Assembly: GCA_041859375.1 (NCBI GenBank)
Contig: JBHEKP010000171.1
Coordinates: forward strand, 1 to 23,000
DNA: 23,000 nt
Origin: JBHEKP01 sp041859375
GTDB lineage: Bacteria > Hydrogenedentota > Hydrogenedentia > Hydrogenedentales > CAITNO01
Reading direction: 5' to 3'
Shown: in pieces, positions 1 through 8,652 of the stretch
How positions within the stretch are numbered: position 1 is the first letter of the stretch
Layout: each line of letters opens with the position of its first letter
Program-made: the position numbers and the translations under genes
The notes under the pieces: generated by a model
The model's database searches: none
Told to the model about the DNA's origin: nothing
The model's input: the letters and a program-made list of their open reading frames with translations, nothing else

Positions 1-475
1 CCTCTTCCGGCTTGCCCACCAGCTCGGCCTGGCCATCTGCGTGCTGCGGGCGGGAACAGACGGCGCGACCGCCGGGCGCAGGCGGGTGGACGTGTGGTGG
101 CGCGGCATGAAAAACGGCAGCCTGATGCTGCTGCTGGCCCACCTGCTCCGTGAAAACTGGGAATGGCGGCAGACCCCCGCGCGGCTGCTGCGGGTGGTGG
201 CGGATGAGTCCGAAAGGGAGTCCACACTCCACGAACTGGAGGAGATGCTCCACAGGGCGCGCCTGAACATCACCCCCGTGGTCATCGTTTCAGCACAGTC
301 CTTCCGGGAGACACTGCACCGTGAATCCTCCGACGCCACCCTGGTGCTGATGGGTTTTGAACTCCCCGAGGAGGAACGGCAGGACACCTGGTTTGACCGC
401 TACGGCGCGCTCATGCCCCCCGGTCCGGATGTCGTTCTGGTAAGCTCGCCCGGCAACGAGGACATCTTCTCCTAA
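1..475 (+). CDS. C-terminal part of an SLC12-type cation-chloride cotransporter / amino acid permease (partial)
   Basis: The gene enters from the left edge; the reading frame is open from base 2 and stops at 473-475 (TAA), so the true start is outside the window. About 157 residues are visible and none form a membrane segment. The pattern NGSLMLLLAHLL, then RLLRVVADESERE, then a beta strand (TPVVIVS) and DATLVLMGFELPEEE matches the cytoplasmic C-terminal domain of bacterial Na-K-Cl cotransporter-like SLC12 proteins, a universal-stress-protein-like alpha/beta fold. The transmembrane transporter core would lie upstream. The stop is 19 bases from the stop of the convergent DUF218 gene, and I see no clear terminator between them. 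The family call rests on this regulatory tail only. Transport of ions versus amino acids cannot be decided here. Confidence 0.72.
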   Translation, partial: LFRLAHQLGLAICVLRAGTDGATAGRRRVDVWWRGMKNGSLMLLLAHLLRENWEWRQTPARLLRVVADESERESTLHELEEMLHRARLNITPVVIVSAQSFRETLHRESSDATLVLMGFELPEEERQDTWFDRYGALMPPGPDVVLVSSPGNEDIFS

Positions 476-494
476 ACCCGCACCGGCAACGGCC

Positions 495-1277
495 TCAACG
501 GTCCAGCAGGACCGACTTCACCACCGCCATGTACTCCCGCAGGCACGCGTTGGGCAGCAGGTACCAGGGAGTCGGCGCGGGGACCGGAACCATCTCCAAA
601 CCCTGACGCCGCGCCAGCAATCCTGTCCGGAACAGGTGAAAACCACTTGTCAGCACCGCCGCGCGCCACGGGGGCGCGCCCGCCCCGCGTTCCAGGATGG
701 CCCGTGAATACCGGATATTTTCCGCCGTGCTCGATGCCTTTTCCTCCAGAATCACCCGCTCCGGGGCGATTCCCGCCCCCAAAAGACGCTCCGCCATGGC
801 CGACGCCTCGGTGCGGCTTTCTCCCGGCCCCCGGCCACCGCTCACAATCACCCGCGCATCAGGGTGATCTTCAAGCCACCGCACCGCGGTGTCCATGCGG
901 CAGGCAAGCGTTTTCGACATGTTTTCGCCCCGCAGCCCGGCCCCAAGCACGATCAGCCAGTCGGCGGCGGGACTGGCCTCCTTTGGAACCGCCGACCAAA
1001 TCAGCAGCATCACCGCCAGAAATGAGGCGAATCCGACGCCAACCACGGCACCCGCGCACACGCGAAGCCATCTCCACCGCGCCGCCACCGCCACCGGCCA
1101 GTCATTCCATAGTGCCCACGCCCACACTCCCGCCGCCACCCCAAGGACCGCCGGGGCGACGGTTCCCATGTTCACCCCGCCGCCCACCAGCAAAACAGTC
1201 AGTGAGTTTGACAAGGCGGCAACCGAGACGGCGCAAAGCAAAAGGGCCATGAGGGTGTTGGCGCAAGGGGTTTTCAC
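495..1277 (-). CDS. DUF218 / YdcF-like membrane protein
   Basis: This 260-residue protein has three hydrophobic segments (about residues 10-30, 38-58 and 75-95) followed by a DUF218 domain (about 107-256). The domain shows DWLIVLGAGL at its start, VIVSGGRGPGESRTEA, a conserved ASSTAENIRYS and VLTSGFHLFRT. DUF218 proteins (E. coli YdcF, SanA and ElyC relatives) have been linked to envelope integrity and polysaccharide carriers, but no reaction is settled. I chose the GTG start at 1277 because GGAGG lies 7 bases before it. An in-frame ATG 22 codons upstream (1343) has no such site and would put the Shine-Dalgarno inside the gene. A TATTAT -10-like box on the minus strand (1318-1313) would give a short leader, although its -35 is poor. 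The gene is divergent from the TetR gene. The family call is firm; the function is unknown. Confidence 0.85.
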   Translation of the reverse strand: MKTPCANTLMALLLCAVSVAALSNSLTVLLVGGGVNMGTVAPAVLGVAAGVWAWALWNDWPVAVAARWRWLRVCAGAVVGVGFASFLAVMLLIWSAVPKEASPAADWLIVLGAGLRGENMSKTLACRMDTAVRWLEDHPDARVIVSGGRGPGESRTEASAMAERLLGAGIAPERVILEEKASSTAENIRYSRAILERGAGAPPWRAAVLTSGFHLFRTGLLARRQGLEMVPVPAPTPWYLLPNACLREYMAVVKSVLLDR

Positions 1278-1322
1278 ATATTTTCCTCCACTTGATACCG
1301 GGGTGCGGAGGAATAATACCTT

Positions 1323-1351
1323 TTGTGCCGGAAGGGGTTCCATGGTATAGT
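1323..1351 (+). promoter_or_regulatory. Sigma-70-type promoter of the TetR gene
   Basis: TTGTGC (1323-1328) and TATAGT (1346-1351) are separated by 17 bases, which predicts a start near 1358. This lies just upstream of the palindromic operator and 25 bases before the TetR start codon. It is a motif match only. Confidence 0.5.
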
Positions 1352-1360
1352 TGAAAAAAT

Positions 1361-1376
1361 CCTAACGAACGGTAGG
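1361..1376. promoter_or_regulatory. Candidate TetR operator (16-bp imperfect palindrome)
   Basis: The 16-mer CCTAACGAACGGTAGG has six complementary pairs out of eight (the four outer pairs plus CG/CG near the centre). It sits between the predicted -10 box and the TetR start codon. Size, symmetry and position are those of a TetR-family autoregulatory operator, where binding would block the regulator's own transcription. A weak half-site resemblance (CTAAC) occurs after the efflux promoter, near 2067. Confidence 0.55.
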
Positions 1377-1382
1377 TATGAC

Positions 1383-1985
1383 ATGGACGCACCCTTGTCT
1401 GAAACAGGAAACGAGGCCGAATCCCGGCTGCTGCAAAGCGCGCTGGAACTTTTCACCGAAAAGGGCTACGAGGCGGCAAGCATCCGGGAGATCATTGAGG
1501 GCGCGGGCGTCACCCGCCCGGTTCTTTATTATTATTTCAAGAACAAGGAAGAATTGTTCCGCCGGTTGATTGAACCGGTCTTCGCGGAACTGAGCGCCGC
1601 CTTTGACCGGGTGCTGCTCGACACCCAAAGCACGGAGGAGCGGCTGCGGACACTGCTCCGCATCACCTTTGAAAAGGCGCTGATGAGCCCGAAGACGGCG
1701 CGGCTGGTTTTTCAGATGTATTTTTCGCCGCCCGGCAGCGGGCCGGTCATTGACCGCAGCACCTTCAGGCGGCGGCGTTTCCACGTGGTGGAGACCATCA
1801 TGCGCGAGGGCATGGGGCGCGGGGAAATCGTCCTGGACGATCCCAACCGGCTCGCCCTGGTGTTTATCGGTCTGATGGACACCCATGTCATGGCAAAATC
1901 TCATGCCGCCGATCTTCACTTCACACCCGAATTCGCCGATTCCCTGGTCAGGCTTTTTCTCCACGGCGCCGCCCCCCGCAACTGA
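1383..1985 (+). CDS. TetR/AcrR family transcriptional regulator
   Basis: This 200-residue protein has the classic TetR N-terminal helix-turn-helix. LLQSALELFTEKGYEAASIREI leads into the recognition segment GVTRPVLYYYFKNKEELF (about residues 42-59). The C-terminal ligand-binding domain is all-helical and divergent, as expected. I used the ATG at 1383: the frame stays open upstream to 1323, but that stretch holds the promoter and the palindromic operator. The Shine-Dalgarno is weak (TAGGT). The RND adaptor and pump genes follow on the same strand after about 170 bases that contain their own promoter. The usual arrangement is a local repressor of drug or solvent efflux, released by a ligand. The ligand and target promoter are inferred, not shown. 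Confidence 0.92.
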   Translation: MDAPLSETGNEAESRLLQSALELFTEKGYEAASIREIIEGAGVTRPVLYYYFKNKEELFRRLIEPVFAELSAAFDRVLLDTQSTEERLRTLLRITFEKALMSPKTARLVFQMYFSPPGSGPVIDRSTFRRRRFHVVETIMREGMGRGEIVLDDPNRLALVFIGLMDTHVMAKSHAADLHFTPEFADSLVRLFLHGAAPRN

Positions 1986-2028
1986 CCCGCCGCGCGGCGC
2001 GATGGCATCTTAATTATCTCCCGCCTTT

Positions 2029-2057
2029 TTGCATACGGGTGAAAATTTCGATAAAAT
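2029..2057 (+). promoter_or_regulatory. Promoter of the RND efflux operon
   Basis: TTGCAT (2029-2034) and TAAAAT (2052-2057) are 17 bases apart, inside an AT-richer patch of the otherwise GC-rich gap after the TetR gene. The predicted start is near 2064. CTAAC at about 2067 matches half of the TetR-gene palindrome, too weakly to be called an operator. Confidence 0.55.
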
Positions 2058-2154
2058 TGGCCCATTCTAACCCGTTGCGCCCCGGGGACAGCGTGCAGAT
2101 GTCCCCCACGGCGCGGATTTGCCGTTGTCAGGCATCATGGAAGGGCCGATTCTC

Positions 2155-3234
2155 ATGCGCAGTTTTGTGCGTTTTCTAATGACATTGTTGTTTTGCCTGC
2201 TCATAGCCGGCGGCGGCGCGGCCATGGTCACGGCATACAAGAAGATGTTTCCAAAAACGGACGCGGTGGTTTCCGAGGAGGTGCCCCCCGCCAATGTGAA
2301 GGTGCGGGTGGTCCGTCCTGAAACCGTGCGGGACATTGTGCTGCTCACGGGCCGCGTGGAGCCGTGGGAGCAGGTGCTGGTGAGCGCCGAGACGGCGGGC
2401 GTCATTGAATGGCTCGGTGTGGAGGTGGGTGACACGGTGAAAAAGGGGCAGGAGATCGCGCGGATTGACACCGCGCGCATCCAGACCATCTTTGACCAGG
2501 CCGCCGCGCGCCGCAATTTCGCGGAGCAGGAGCTGAAACGGGTCCAAAACCTGCAAAAAAACGGCATCGCCTCGCCCCAGGACCTGGACCAGACGCGCAC
2601 CAACTTTGACCTTGCGGAGGCGGACCTGAGCGCCGCCAAAATACAGCTCGAAAAAAGCCGGATTTACGCGCCCATCGACGGGCAGATCAGCGAGCGCCTG
2701 CGCCGGGAAAAGGAATTCATCGACAACGGCGCGCCGCTGGCGCGCATCGTCCAGGCGCACAAGGTGAAGGTGGTGGTGGGTGTTCCGGAGCGCGACATCA
2801 ACGCCTTTGCCGCGGGCGACACGGTGGACATGACCATGGACGCCGTTCCGGACCGGCAGTTCGCGGGAACCATCCACATGATCCCCCCCGCCGGCGACCT
2901 CTACACGCGCACCTTCCAGACCGAGATTGCCCTGGACAACGGCGACGGCGTGCTCAAGCCCGGCATGACCAGCCGCGTCCATCTGGTGAAGCAAACCTAC
3001 CCCGACGCCGTCGCCGTGCCGTTGTTCACCATACTCACCCTGGAAAACCAGCGTTTTGTGATGGTTGAGCAGGACGGCGCCGCCCATATCCGCCCGGTTG
3101 AGCTGGGCGCGCTGCAGGGCACGCGGGTCCATGTGCTCAAGGGGCTCGCGCCCGGCGACCGCCAGATAGTGACGGGCCAGCGCGACCTGCGCGAGGGCCA
3201 GCGGGTGAGCGTCACGGAAGAGGTGGCGGAATGA
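2155..3234 (+). CDS. RND efflux periplasmic adaptor (membrane fusion protein)
   Basis: This 359-residue protein links an inner-membrane RND pump to an outer-membrane channel. A hydrophobic N-terminal anchor (about residues 4-26) precedes the first barrel-sandwich half (AGVIEWLGVEVGDTVKKGQ). A coiled-coil hairpin follows, with QNLQKNGIASPQDLDQ at its turn. The second lipoyl half begins with YAPIDGQIS. A beta-barrel domain and a C-terminal membrane-proximal domain complete the protein. I prefer the ATG at 2155, which has GGAAGGG about 9 bases upstream and starts right at the anchor. The ATG at 2137 is possible and would add six residues. The gene ends in a 4-nt overlap (ATGA) with the pump gene, so the two are probably translationally coupled. 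No TolC-like gene is nearby, so the channel must be encoded elsewhere. Confidence 0.92.
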   Translation: MRSFVRFLMTLLFCLLIAGGGAAMVTAYKKMFPKTDAVVSEEVPPANVKVRVVRPETVRDIVLLTGRVEPWEQVLVSAETAGVIEWLGVEVGDTVKKGQEIARIDTARIQTIFDQAAARRNFAEQELKRVQNLQKNGIASPQDLDQTRTNFDLAEADLSAAKIQLEKSRIYAPIDGQISERLRREKEFIDNGAPLARIVQAHKVKVVVGVPERDINAFAAGDTVDMTMDAVPDRQFAGTIHMIPPAGDLYTRTFQTEIALDNGDGVLKPGMTSRVHLVKQTYPDAVAVPLFTILTLENQRFVMVEQDGAAHIRPVELGALQGTRVHVLKGLAPGDRQIVTGQRDLREGQRVSVTEEVAE

Positions 3235-6200
3235 TTGTCAGCAACACCGCAGTTGACCGGCGCACAACGGTTTTCGTCTCCCTGCTGCTTATCGCCATAT
3301 CGGGGCTCTATTCCTACACGGTGCTCCCCCGCGAAAGCACACCCGAGGTGGTCATCCCCATCCTGCTGGTCACCACCACCTACCAGGGCGTGGCCCCGGC
3401 GGACATGGAGTCGCTGGTGACCATCCCCATCGAGCGCAAGCTGACGGGCATCGCGGGGGTGAAGACCATCCAGTCCACCAGTTCCGAGGGGGTCTCGGTG
3501 ATCCAGGTGGAGTTTGAGGCGGACGAGGACGTGGACGAGGTGCGCCAAAAGGTCCGCGACAAGGTGGACCAGGCCAAGCCGGACCTGCCCGAAGAGGCGG
3601 ACGATCCCCAGATTGCCGAAATCAACGTGTCCGACTTCCCCTTCATGTTCATCTCCATGACGGGCGAGCGGGTGCCCCTTTCCATACTGACCAAGCTCAG
3701 CGAGGACCTGGAGGACGACATCGAGGCGGTGAAGGGCGTGCTCGAGGTGAACGTGGTGGGCGGCGTCGAGCGCGAGATTCAAATCGTGGTGGATCCCGAC
3801 CGCATCACCGAGTACGGCGTGTCCCTGGCCGATCTGGTGACCCTGGCGCGGGTGGAAAACGTGAACACGCCCGCCGGGGCCATGACCCTGGACGAGGGCC
3901 GCTTTTCCGTGCGCGTGCCGGGCGAATTCACCAGCGCGGACGAGCTGAACAGCCTTGTCGTCAAGGCGGGTCCGGCGGGTGTGGTGTACCTGCGGGACAT
4001 CGCGCAAATCCGCGACGCCTACAAGGACGTGGAGTCCGTGTCGCGGCTGAACGGGAAGGAGGCGGTGACCCTCGCCATTTCCAAGCGGGCCGGGGAAAAC
4101 CTGCTGCGCGTGGCCGACGACGTGCGCGGGGCCATGGAGTCCTTCCGCCCCCGCCTGCTGCCCGGCATGGACATGCGGATCACCATGGACCACTCCAACG
4201 ACATCCGCGACATGGTGGCGGAACTGGAAAACAACATCATCAGCGGCCTGATCCTGGTGCTGGTTGTGGTGCTGGTGTTCATGGGCCTCGCCAACGCCGT
4301 CATGGTGTCGCTGGCCATCCCCCTTTCCATGCTGATCACCTTCGTCATGCTGTACGTGACGGGCACAACGCTGAACATGGTGGTGCTCTTCAGCCTCATC
4401 CTCGCGCTGGGCATGCTGGTGGACAACGGCATCGTGGTGGTGGAGAACATCTACCGCATGCTTCAGGGGGGCCTCTCCCCCGTCCAGGCGGCCAAGGCGG
4501 GCGCGGGCGAGGTGGCCTGGCCCATTATTTCCTCCACGCTGACCACGGTGGCGGCCTTCTCTCCGCTCTTTTTCTGGCCCGGCATCTGGGGCAGTTTCAT
4601 GTTCTACCTGCCCCAGACCGTGTGCACGGCGCTGGTTGGCTCACTCTTTGTGGGGCTTGTCGTGAATCCGGCCCTCTCCAGCAGGCTCGGCAAAACCAAA
4701 AAGGGGGTGGCCCCCATTTCCCTGGACGAGCCCGAACCCATGCCCCGGGCGTGGATCATCCGCCTGTACGCGGCGGTGCTGCGGCTGGCGCTGCGCTGGC
4801 GGCTGGTCACCGTGTTCACCGCCTTCACCTGCCTGGTGGTGCCCGCGGCCATGTTCCTGCACAACCCCCGCATCGAATTCACCCCCGAGACGGAGCCGCG
4901 CCGGGGCTACATCGACATTGACGCATCCGAAGGCACGCGGCTGGAGATGACCGACGGCGTGGTGCGCGCCGCGGAGGCGGCCGCCGCGGAACACATGGAC
5001 GATCTGGAATACCTCCTCGCGAACACGGGCTCCCGGGGCGCGAGCACCAGCGTGAACGAAACCGGCACCAGCAGCCACATCGGCCGGGTGACCATGGACT
5101 TTTTCAAGCTGGGCGAGCGGGAGAAGAAGCCCAGCGAAATCATTGACGCCGTGCGCAGGCAAATCCGCGCCGTGACGGGGGCGAAGCTGACCCTCCAGAA
5201 GGAGCAGGAGGGGCCGCCCGAGGATCCGCCGGTGAATGTGGAAATCACCGGGGACGAATTCGCGGTGCTCGCCGAGATCGCCCAAAAGGTCACCGACACC
5301 ATCGCCGACATTCCGGGGCTGGTGGACCTGCGCGACGACTTCGAGCCGGGCAAGCCCGAAATCCGCGTGGAGGTGGACCGGGAGCAGGCCCTGCTGATGG
5401 GGCTGAACACCGAATTCGTGGGCAAGGCCGTGCAGGCCGCCATCAACGGACGCAAGGCCGGCACCTACCGCGAGGGCGACAAGGAATACGACGTGACCGT
5501 GCGCTTCCCCGAGAATTTCCGGGACAACATGGACCGCCTCGGCTCCGTCTCCATCGTGAACATGGGCGGCAGGCCCGTGCCCCTGGCCTCGGTGGCGAAA
5601 ATCGTGCAGGGCGTGGGCCTCGGGCCGGTGAAACGCATTGACCGCAACCGGTGCATCACCGTTTCCGCCGACGCCGCCGCGGGCATCAGCGGCGCGGAAC
5701 TGCTGATCAAGGTGAAAGAGCGCCTGGAGGGATTCCCCCTGCCCTCCGGCTACCGCATCAGTTACACGGGCCAGAACGAGGACCAGCAGGAGTCGCAGAC
5801 CTTCCTGATGGAGGCCTTCGTGGTGGCGCTGCTGCTCATCGCCCTCATCCTCATCACCCAGTTCAACTCCATCATCCAGACCTTCATCATCATGACCTCC
5901 GTGATACTCTCCCTGTCCGGGGTCTTCCTGGGGCTGGTCATCACCAAGACGCCCTTCAACATCATCATGACCGGGATAGGCGTCATCAGCCTCGCGGGCG
6001 TGGTGGTGAACAACGCCATCGTGCTCCTGGACTTCATCAACGTCCGCCGCCGGCAGGGCCTGGAGACGGACGCCGCCATTGTGGAGGCGGGCATGACCCG
6101 GTTCCGGCCCGTCATGCTCACCGCCGTGACCACGGTGCTGGGGCTGGTGCCCATGGCCGTCGGCGTCAGCTATGACTTCTTCGCCATGGAGTGGATTGTG

Positions 6201-6368
6201 GGCGGCGAGTCCGCGCAGTGGTGGGGCCCCATGGCCATCGCGGTCATCTTCGGCCTCTCCTTCGCCACCCTGCTCACGCTCATCGTGGTGCCCGTGCTCT
6301 ACAGCATCACCACGAGCGTCCATCTTTTCTTCTACCCCGGCGACAAGCCCGGCAAAGAGTCCGCATAG
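3231..6368 (+). CDS. RND-family multidrug/solute efflux pump, inner-membrane subunit (AcrB/HAE-1 type)
   Basis: At 1045 residues it has the full length of the family. It has an N-terminal membrane helix, a large periplasmic loop (TTYQGVAPADMESLVTIPIE, FPFMFISMTGE), a block of membrane helices at about 335-540, a second periplasmic loop and a final block from about 860. It should form a trimer that exports substrates from the periplasm using the proton gradient. In TM4 the motif reads GMLVDNGIVVVEN, keeping Asp398 but with Asn399 in place of the second Asp of AcrB. In TM10 VVNNAIVLLDF puts Asn927 where AcrB has Lys940. Both substitutions occur in other RND subgroups, but they mean the AcrB proton-relay triad is not intact. 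The start overlaps the adaptor stop by 4 nt. The substrate is unknown; the D/N pattern argues against a close AcrB orthologue. Confidence 0.95.
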   Translation: MIVSNTAVDRRTTVFVSLLLIAISGLYSYTVLPRESTPEVVIPILLVTTTYQGVAPADMESLVTIPIERKLTGIAGVKTIQSTSSEGVSVIQVEFEADEDVDEVRQKVRDKVDQAKPDLPEEADDPQIAEINVSDFPFMFISMTGERVPLSILTKLSEDLEDDIEAVKGVLEVNVVGGVEREIQIVVDPDRITEYGVSLADLVTLARVENVNTPAGAMTLDEGRFSVRVPGEFTSADELNSLVVKAGPAGVVYLRDIAQIRDAYKDVESVSRLNGKEAVTLAISKRAGENLLRVADDVRGAMESFRPRLLPGMDMRITMDHSNDIRDMVAELENNIISGLILVLVVVLVFMGLANAVMVSLAIPLSMLITFVMLYVTGTTLNMVVLFSLILALGMLVDNGIVVVENIYRMLQGGLSPVQAAKAGAGEVAWPIISSTLTTVAAFSPLFFWPGIWGSFMFYLPQTVCTALVGSLFVGLVVNPALSSRLGKTKKGVAPISLDEPEPMPRAWIIRLYAAVLRLALRWRLVTVFTAFTCLVVPAAMFLHNPRIEFTPETEPRRGYIDIDASEGTRLEMTDGVVRAAEAAAAEHMDDLEYLLANTGSRGASTSVNETGTSSHIGRVTMDFFKLGEREKKPSEIIDAVRRQIRAVTGAKLTLQKEQEGPPEDPPVNVEITGDEFAVLAEIAQKVTDTIADIPGLVDLRDDFEPGKPEIRVEVDREQALLMGLNTEFVGKAVQAAINGRKAGTYREGDKEYDVTVRFPENFRDNMDRLGSVSIVNMGGRPVPLASVAKIVQGVGLGPVKRIDRNRCITVSADAAAGISGAELLIKVKERLEGFPLPSGYRISYTGQNEDQQESQTFLMEAFVVALLLIALILITQFNSIIQTFIIMTSVILSLSGVFLGLVITKTPFNIIMTGIGVISLAGVVVNNAIVLLDFINVRRRQGLETDAAIVEAGMTRFRPVMLTAVTTVLGLVPMAVGVSYDFFAMEWIVGGESAQWWGPMAIAVIFGLSFATLLTLIVVPVLYSITTSVHLFFYPGDKPGKESA

Positions 6369-6393
6369 GCACAACCACACGGGAGCACACCCC

Positions 6394-8541
6394 ATGCGCG
6401 CCATGATTGCAGTCCTGCTGGCCGCGGCCGCCCAGGCCCCGGCCCAGCCCGCCCGCGATTACACCTCCTTCCAGTCGGGCTCCCCCTACTCCCCGCAGCT
6501 GGACATCGGCTCCGACATGGCGATGGTGTACGGCACCGGGCCGGGATTCCCTGAACGTGTGAAGGGTTGGCGCGACAACGGCTACACCATCGGCGTGATG
6601 ACGGGCATCGCCTGGGGCGATTACGGCGACTATTACACCGCGCCGGGGGGCGAATTCCGCAGGGAGGAGGTGCAGACCACCAAGAACGGCAAACTGCTGA
6701 TGCACGGCAACAGCACCACCGTGGGTTACAACGTGCCCACCCCGGAATATGTGGAGTACATCAAGAAGCGCATCGAGCCCGCCGTGGACGAGGGCGCGGT
6801 GGCGCTCTTCATGGAGGAGCCCGAATTTTGGGCCAGATCGGGCTGGAGCGAAGCGTTCAAGCGTGAATGGGCGCGCTTCTACGGGGAACCGTGGCAGGAG
6901 CCGGACTCCAGCGTGGACGCCCAGTACCGCGCCAGCAAGCTCAAATACGAGATGTACTTCAACGCCCTGCGCGGGGTGTTCATCCACGCCAAGGCGCGCG
7001 CCGCGGAAAAGGGCCGCTCCATCGAGTGCCACGTGCCCACCCACAGCCTCATCAACTACGCGCACTGGGGCATCGTCAGCCCGGAGTCGCACCTGATGGA
7101 TCTCCCCGAAATGGACGGCTACATCGCCCAGGTGTGGACCGGCACCTCCCGGACGCCCACCGTCTTCCGGGGAGAAAGAAGGGAGCGCACCTTTGAGAGC
7201 GCCTTTCTGGAGTACGGACAGATGCTGGCCATGGTCCGCCCCACGGGCCGCAAGGTGTGGTTCCTTCACGATCCCATCGAGGACAACCCCAACTACAGCT
7301 GGAACAACTACAAACTGAACTATGAATGCACCCTGATCGCCTCCCTGCTCTGGCCGGAGGTGTGCCGCTACGAGGTCATGCCCTGGCCCGACCGCATCTT
7401 CCAGGGCACCTATCCCAAGGTGGACATGGCAGGCCAGTCCGGCGACCGCGAGGGCATCCCCGCCGACTACGCCACCCAGCTCCTCACGGCCATCAACGCC
7501 CTCAACGACATGGACCAGAAGGACACCGACTTCGACGCGGGCACGCGGGGCGCGGGCGTCATCGTGTCCGACACCATGATGTTCCAGCGCGCCGCCCCCC
7601 ATCCGAGCGATCCAAACCTGGGCGCGTTCTACGGGCTGGCCATGCCGCTGGTCAAGGCGGGGCTGCCCGTGGAGCCGGTGCAGATGGAAAACCTGCCCCA
7701 GCCGAACACCCTGGCCTCCTGCCGCGTGCTTCTGCTCACCTACGAGGGGCAGAAACCGCTGCGGCGGGAATACCACGAGGCGCTGGACAGGTGGGTGCGC
7801 GGCGGTGGCTGCCTCCTCTTTGTGGACGACGGGGCAGATCCGTACAACCACGTCCGGGAGTGGTGGAACGACCAGGGGAAAAACGACGCGAAGCCCTTCG
7901 ACGACCTGGCCAAAATGCTCGGCATCACTGATGCGGCGCGGCGCGCCCCCGAACAGGTCGGCAAAGGCTGGGTGCGCGTGCTTGAAGCCGCACCCGGCGA
8001 CCTGCAAAAGAAAAAAGACGGCGCGGACACGGTGACCGGCCTGGTGCGGGAGCTTTTCGAAAAACTCGGCGAGCCCCTGAAAACACAGCACTACTTCAAG
8101 CTGCGGCGCGGCCCCTACATCGTGGCGTCGGTAATGGAGGAGTCCGTCTCCGCCGAACCCGTCACCATTGAGGGCAGGCTGGTGGATCTCTTTGATCCGA
8201 TGCTGCCCGTGCTGGGCGCCAAAACCCTCAAACCCGGCGAGCGCAGCCTGCTCTACGACCTCGACCATGCGGCAAAGGCGGGCGTCACGGCAAAGGTGGC
8301 CGCGGCCGCCACCCGCGTGCGGGGTGAAAACTGGGACGGAACCGCCCTCTCATTCACCACACGGGGTCCTCAGGGCACCCGCGCCCGGATGCGGATCCTG
8401 CTGCCCGGCCCGCCGGAAAAAATTGAAACCGCGCCCGAAACGCCCGTCGAACGGCAATGGGACGCCGGGAGCGGCACCCTCTGGCTCGATTTTGACAATG
8501 CCGCCCGGGACCTGAACTTCGTCATCACCCCGAAAAAATAA
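6394..8541 (+). CDS. Exported glycoside-hydrolase-like protein (TIM barrel plus glutamine-amidotransferase-like domain), substrate unknown
   Basis: This 715-residue protein has a short signal peptide (MRAMIAVLLAAAAQAPAQPA). The frame is open further upstream, but that part overlaps the pump gene. The ATG at 6394 has GGGAG 8 bases before it and begins the signal sequence. The first about 360 residues look like a TIM-barrel hydrolase: ALFMEEPEFW places Glu141/Glu142 at a strand end, followed by IECHVPTHS, YIAQVWTG and KVWFLHDPIEDNPNY. From about residue 390, GVIVSDTMMF, PLVKAGLPVEPV, RVLLLTYEGQKPL and WVRGGGCLLFVDDGAD resemble the amidotransferase-like (trimerisation) domain of GH42 and related hydrolases. 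A beta-sandwich-like tail follows. A role in carbohydrate breakdown outside the cytoplasm is inferred. I do not recognise a named family, and the catalytic residues are guesses. Confidence 0.7.
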   Translation: MRAMIAVLLAAAAQAPAQPARDYTSFQSGSPYSPQLDIGSDMAMVYGTGPGFPERVKGWRDNGYTIGVMTGIAWGDYGDYYTAPGGEFRREEVQTTKNGKLLMHGNSTTVGYNVPTPEYVEYIKKRIEPAVDEGAVALFMEEPEFWARSGWSEAFKREWARFYGEPWQEPDSSVDAQYRASKLKYEMYFNALRGVFIHAKARAAEKGRSIECHVPTHSLINYAHWGIVSPESHLMDLPEMDGYIAQVWTGTSRTPTVFRGERRERTFESAFLEYGQMLAMVRPTGRKVWFLHDPIEDNPNYSWNNYKLNYECTLIASLLWPEVCRYEVMPWPDRIFQGTYPKVDMAGQSGDREGIPADYATQLLTAINALNDMDQKDTDFDAGTRGAGVIVSDTMMFQRAAPHPSDPNLGAFYGLAMPLVKAGLPVEPVQMENLPQPNTLASCRVLLLTYEGQKPLRREYHEALDRWVRGGGCLLFVDDGADPYNHVREWWNDQGKNDAKPFDDLAKMLGITDAARRAPEQVGKGWVRVLEAAPGDLQKKKDGADTVTGLVRELFEKLGEPLKTQHYFKLRRGPYIVASVMEESVSAEPVTIEGRLVDLFDPMLPVLGAKTLKPGERSLLYDLDHAAKAGVTAKVAAAATRVRGENWDGTALSFTTRGPQGTRARMRILLPGPPEKIETAPETPVERQWDAGSGTLWLDFDNAARDLNFVITPKK

Positions 8542-8564
8542 CCAAACAAGCCGCCCGCACCTCC

Positions 8565-8604
8565 CATCCTCCGGGGATCCCCCCCCGGAGGATGTTCATT
8601 TTTT
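8565..8604 (+). terminator. Rho-independent terminator after the glycoside-hydrolase-like gene
   Basis: CATCCTCCGGGG (8565-8576) pairs perfectly with CCCCGGAGGATG (8583-8594), a 12-bp stem with a 6-base loop. TTCA and then six T (8599-8604) follow. It lies 24 bases after the stop codon and separates the pump/hydrolase block from the ribonuclease operon. Confidence 0.88.
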
Positions 8605-8652
8605 CCGCCCGGCAATCCACGCACCGCGCACCGCCGCCCTGCCCGCCGCCGG

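Noticed and set aside
1986..2154. Small gene between the TetR and adaptor genes
   Set aside because: No frame has a ribosome site or protein-like pattern; the segment is explained by the efflux promoter.
6172..6393. Longer N terminus of the hydrolase-like protein starting inside the pump gene
   Set aside because: The extension is a Ser/Pro-rich frame-shifted copy of the pump's coding sequence. The ATG at 6394 has a ribosome site and starts a signal peptide.
4641..6404. A 587-codon minus-strand open frame opposite the RND pump
   Set aside because: It is His/Gly/Asp-rich, without hydrophobic cores; it mirrors the codons of the membrane helices on the other strand.
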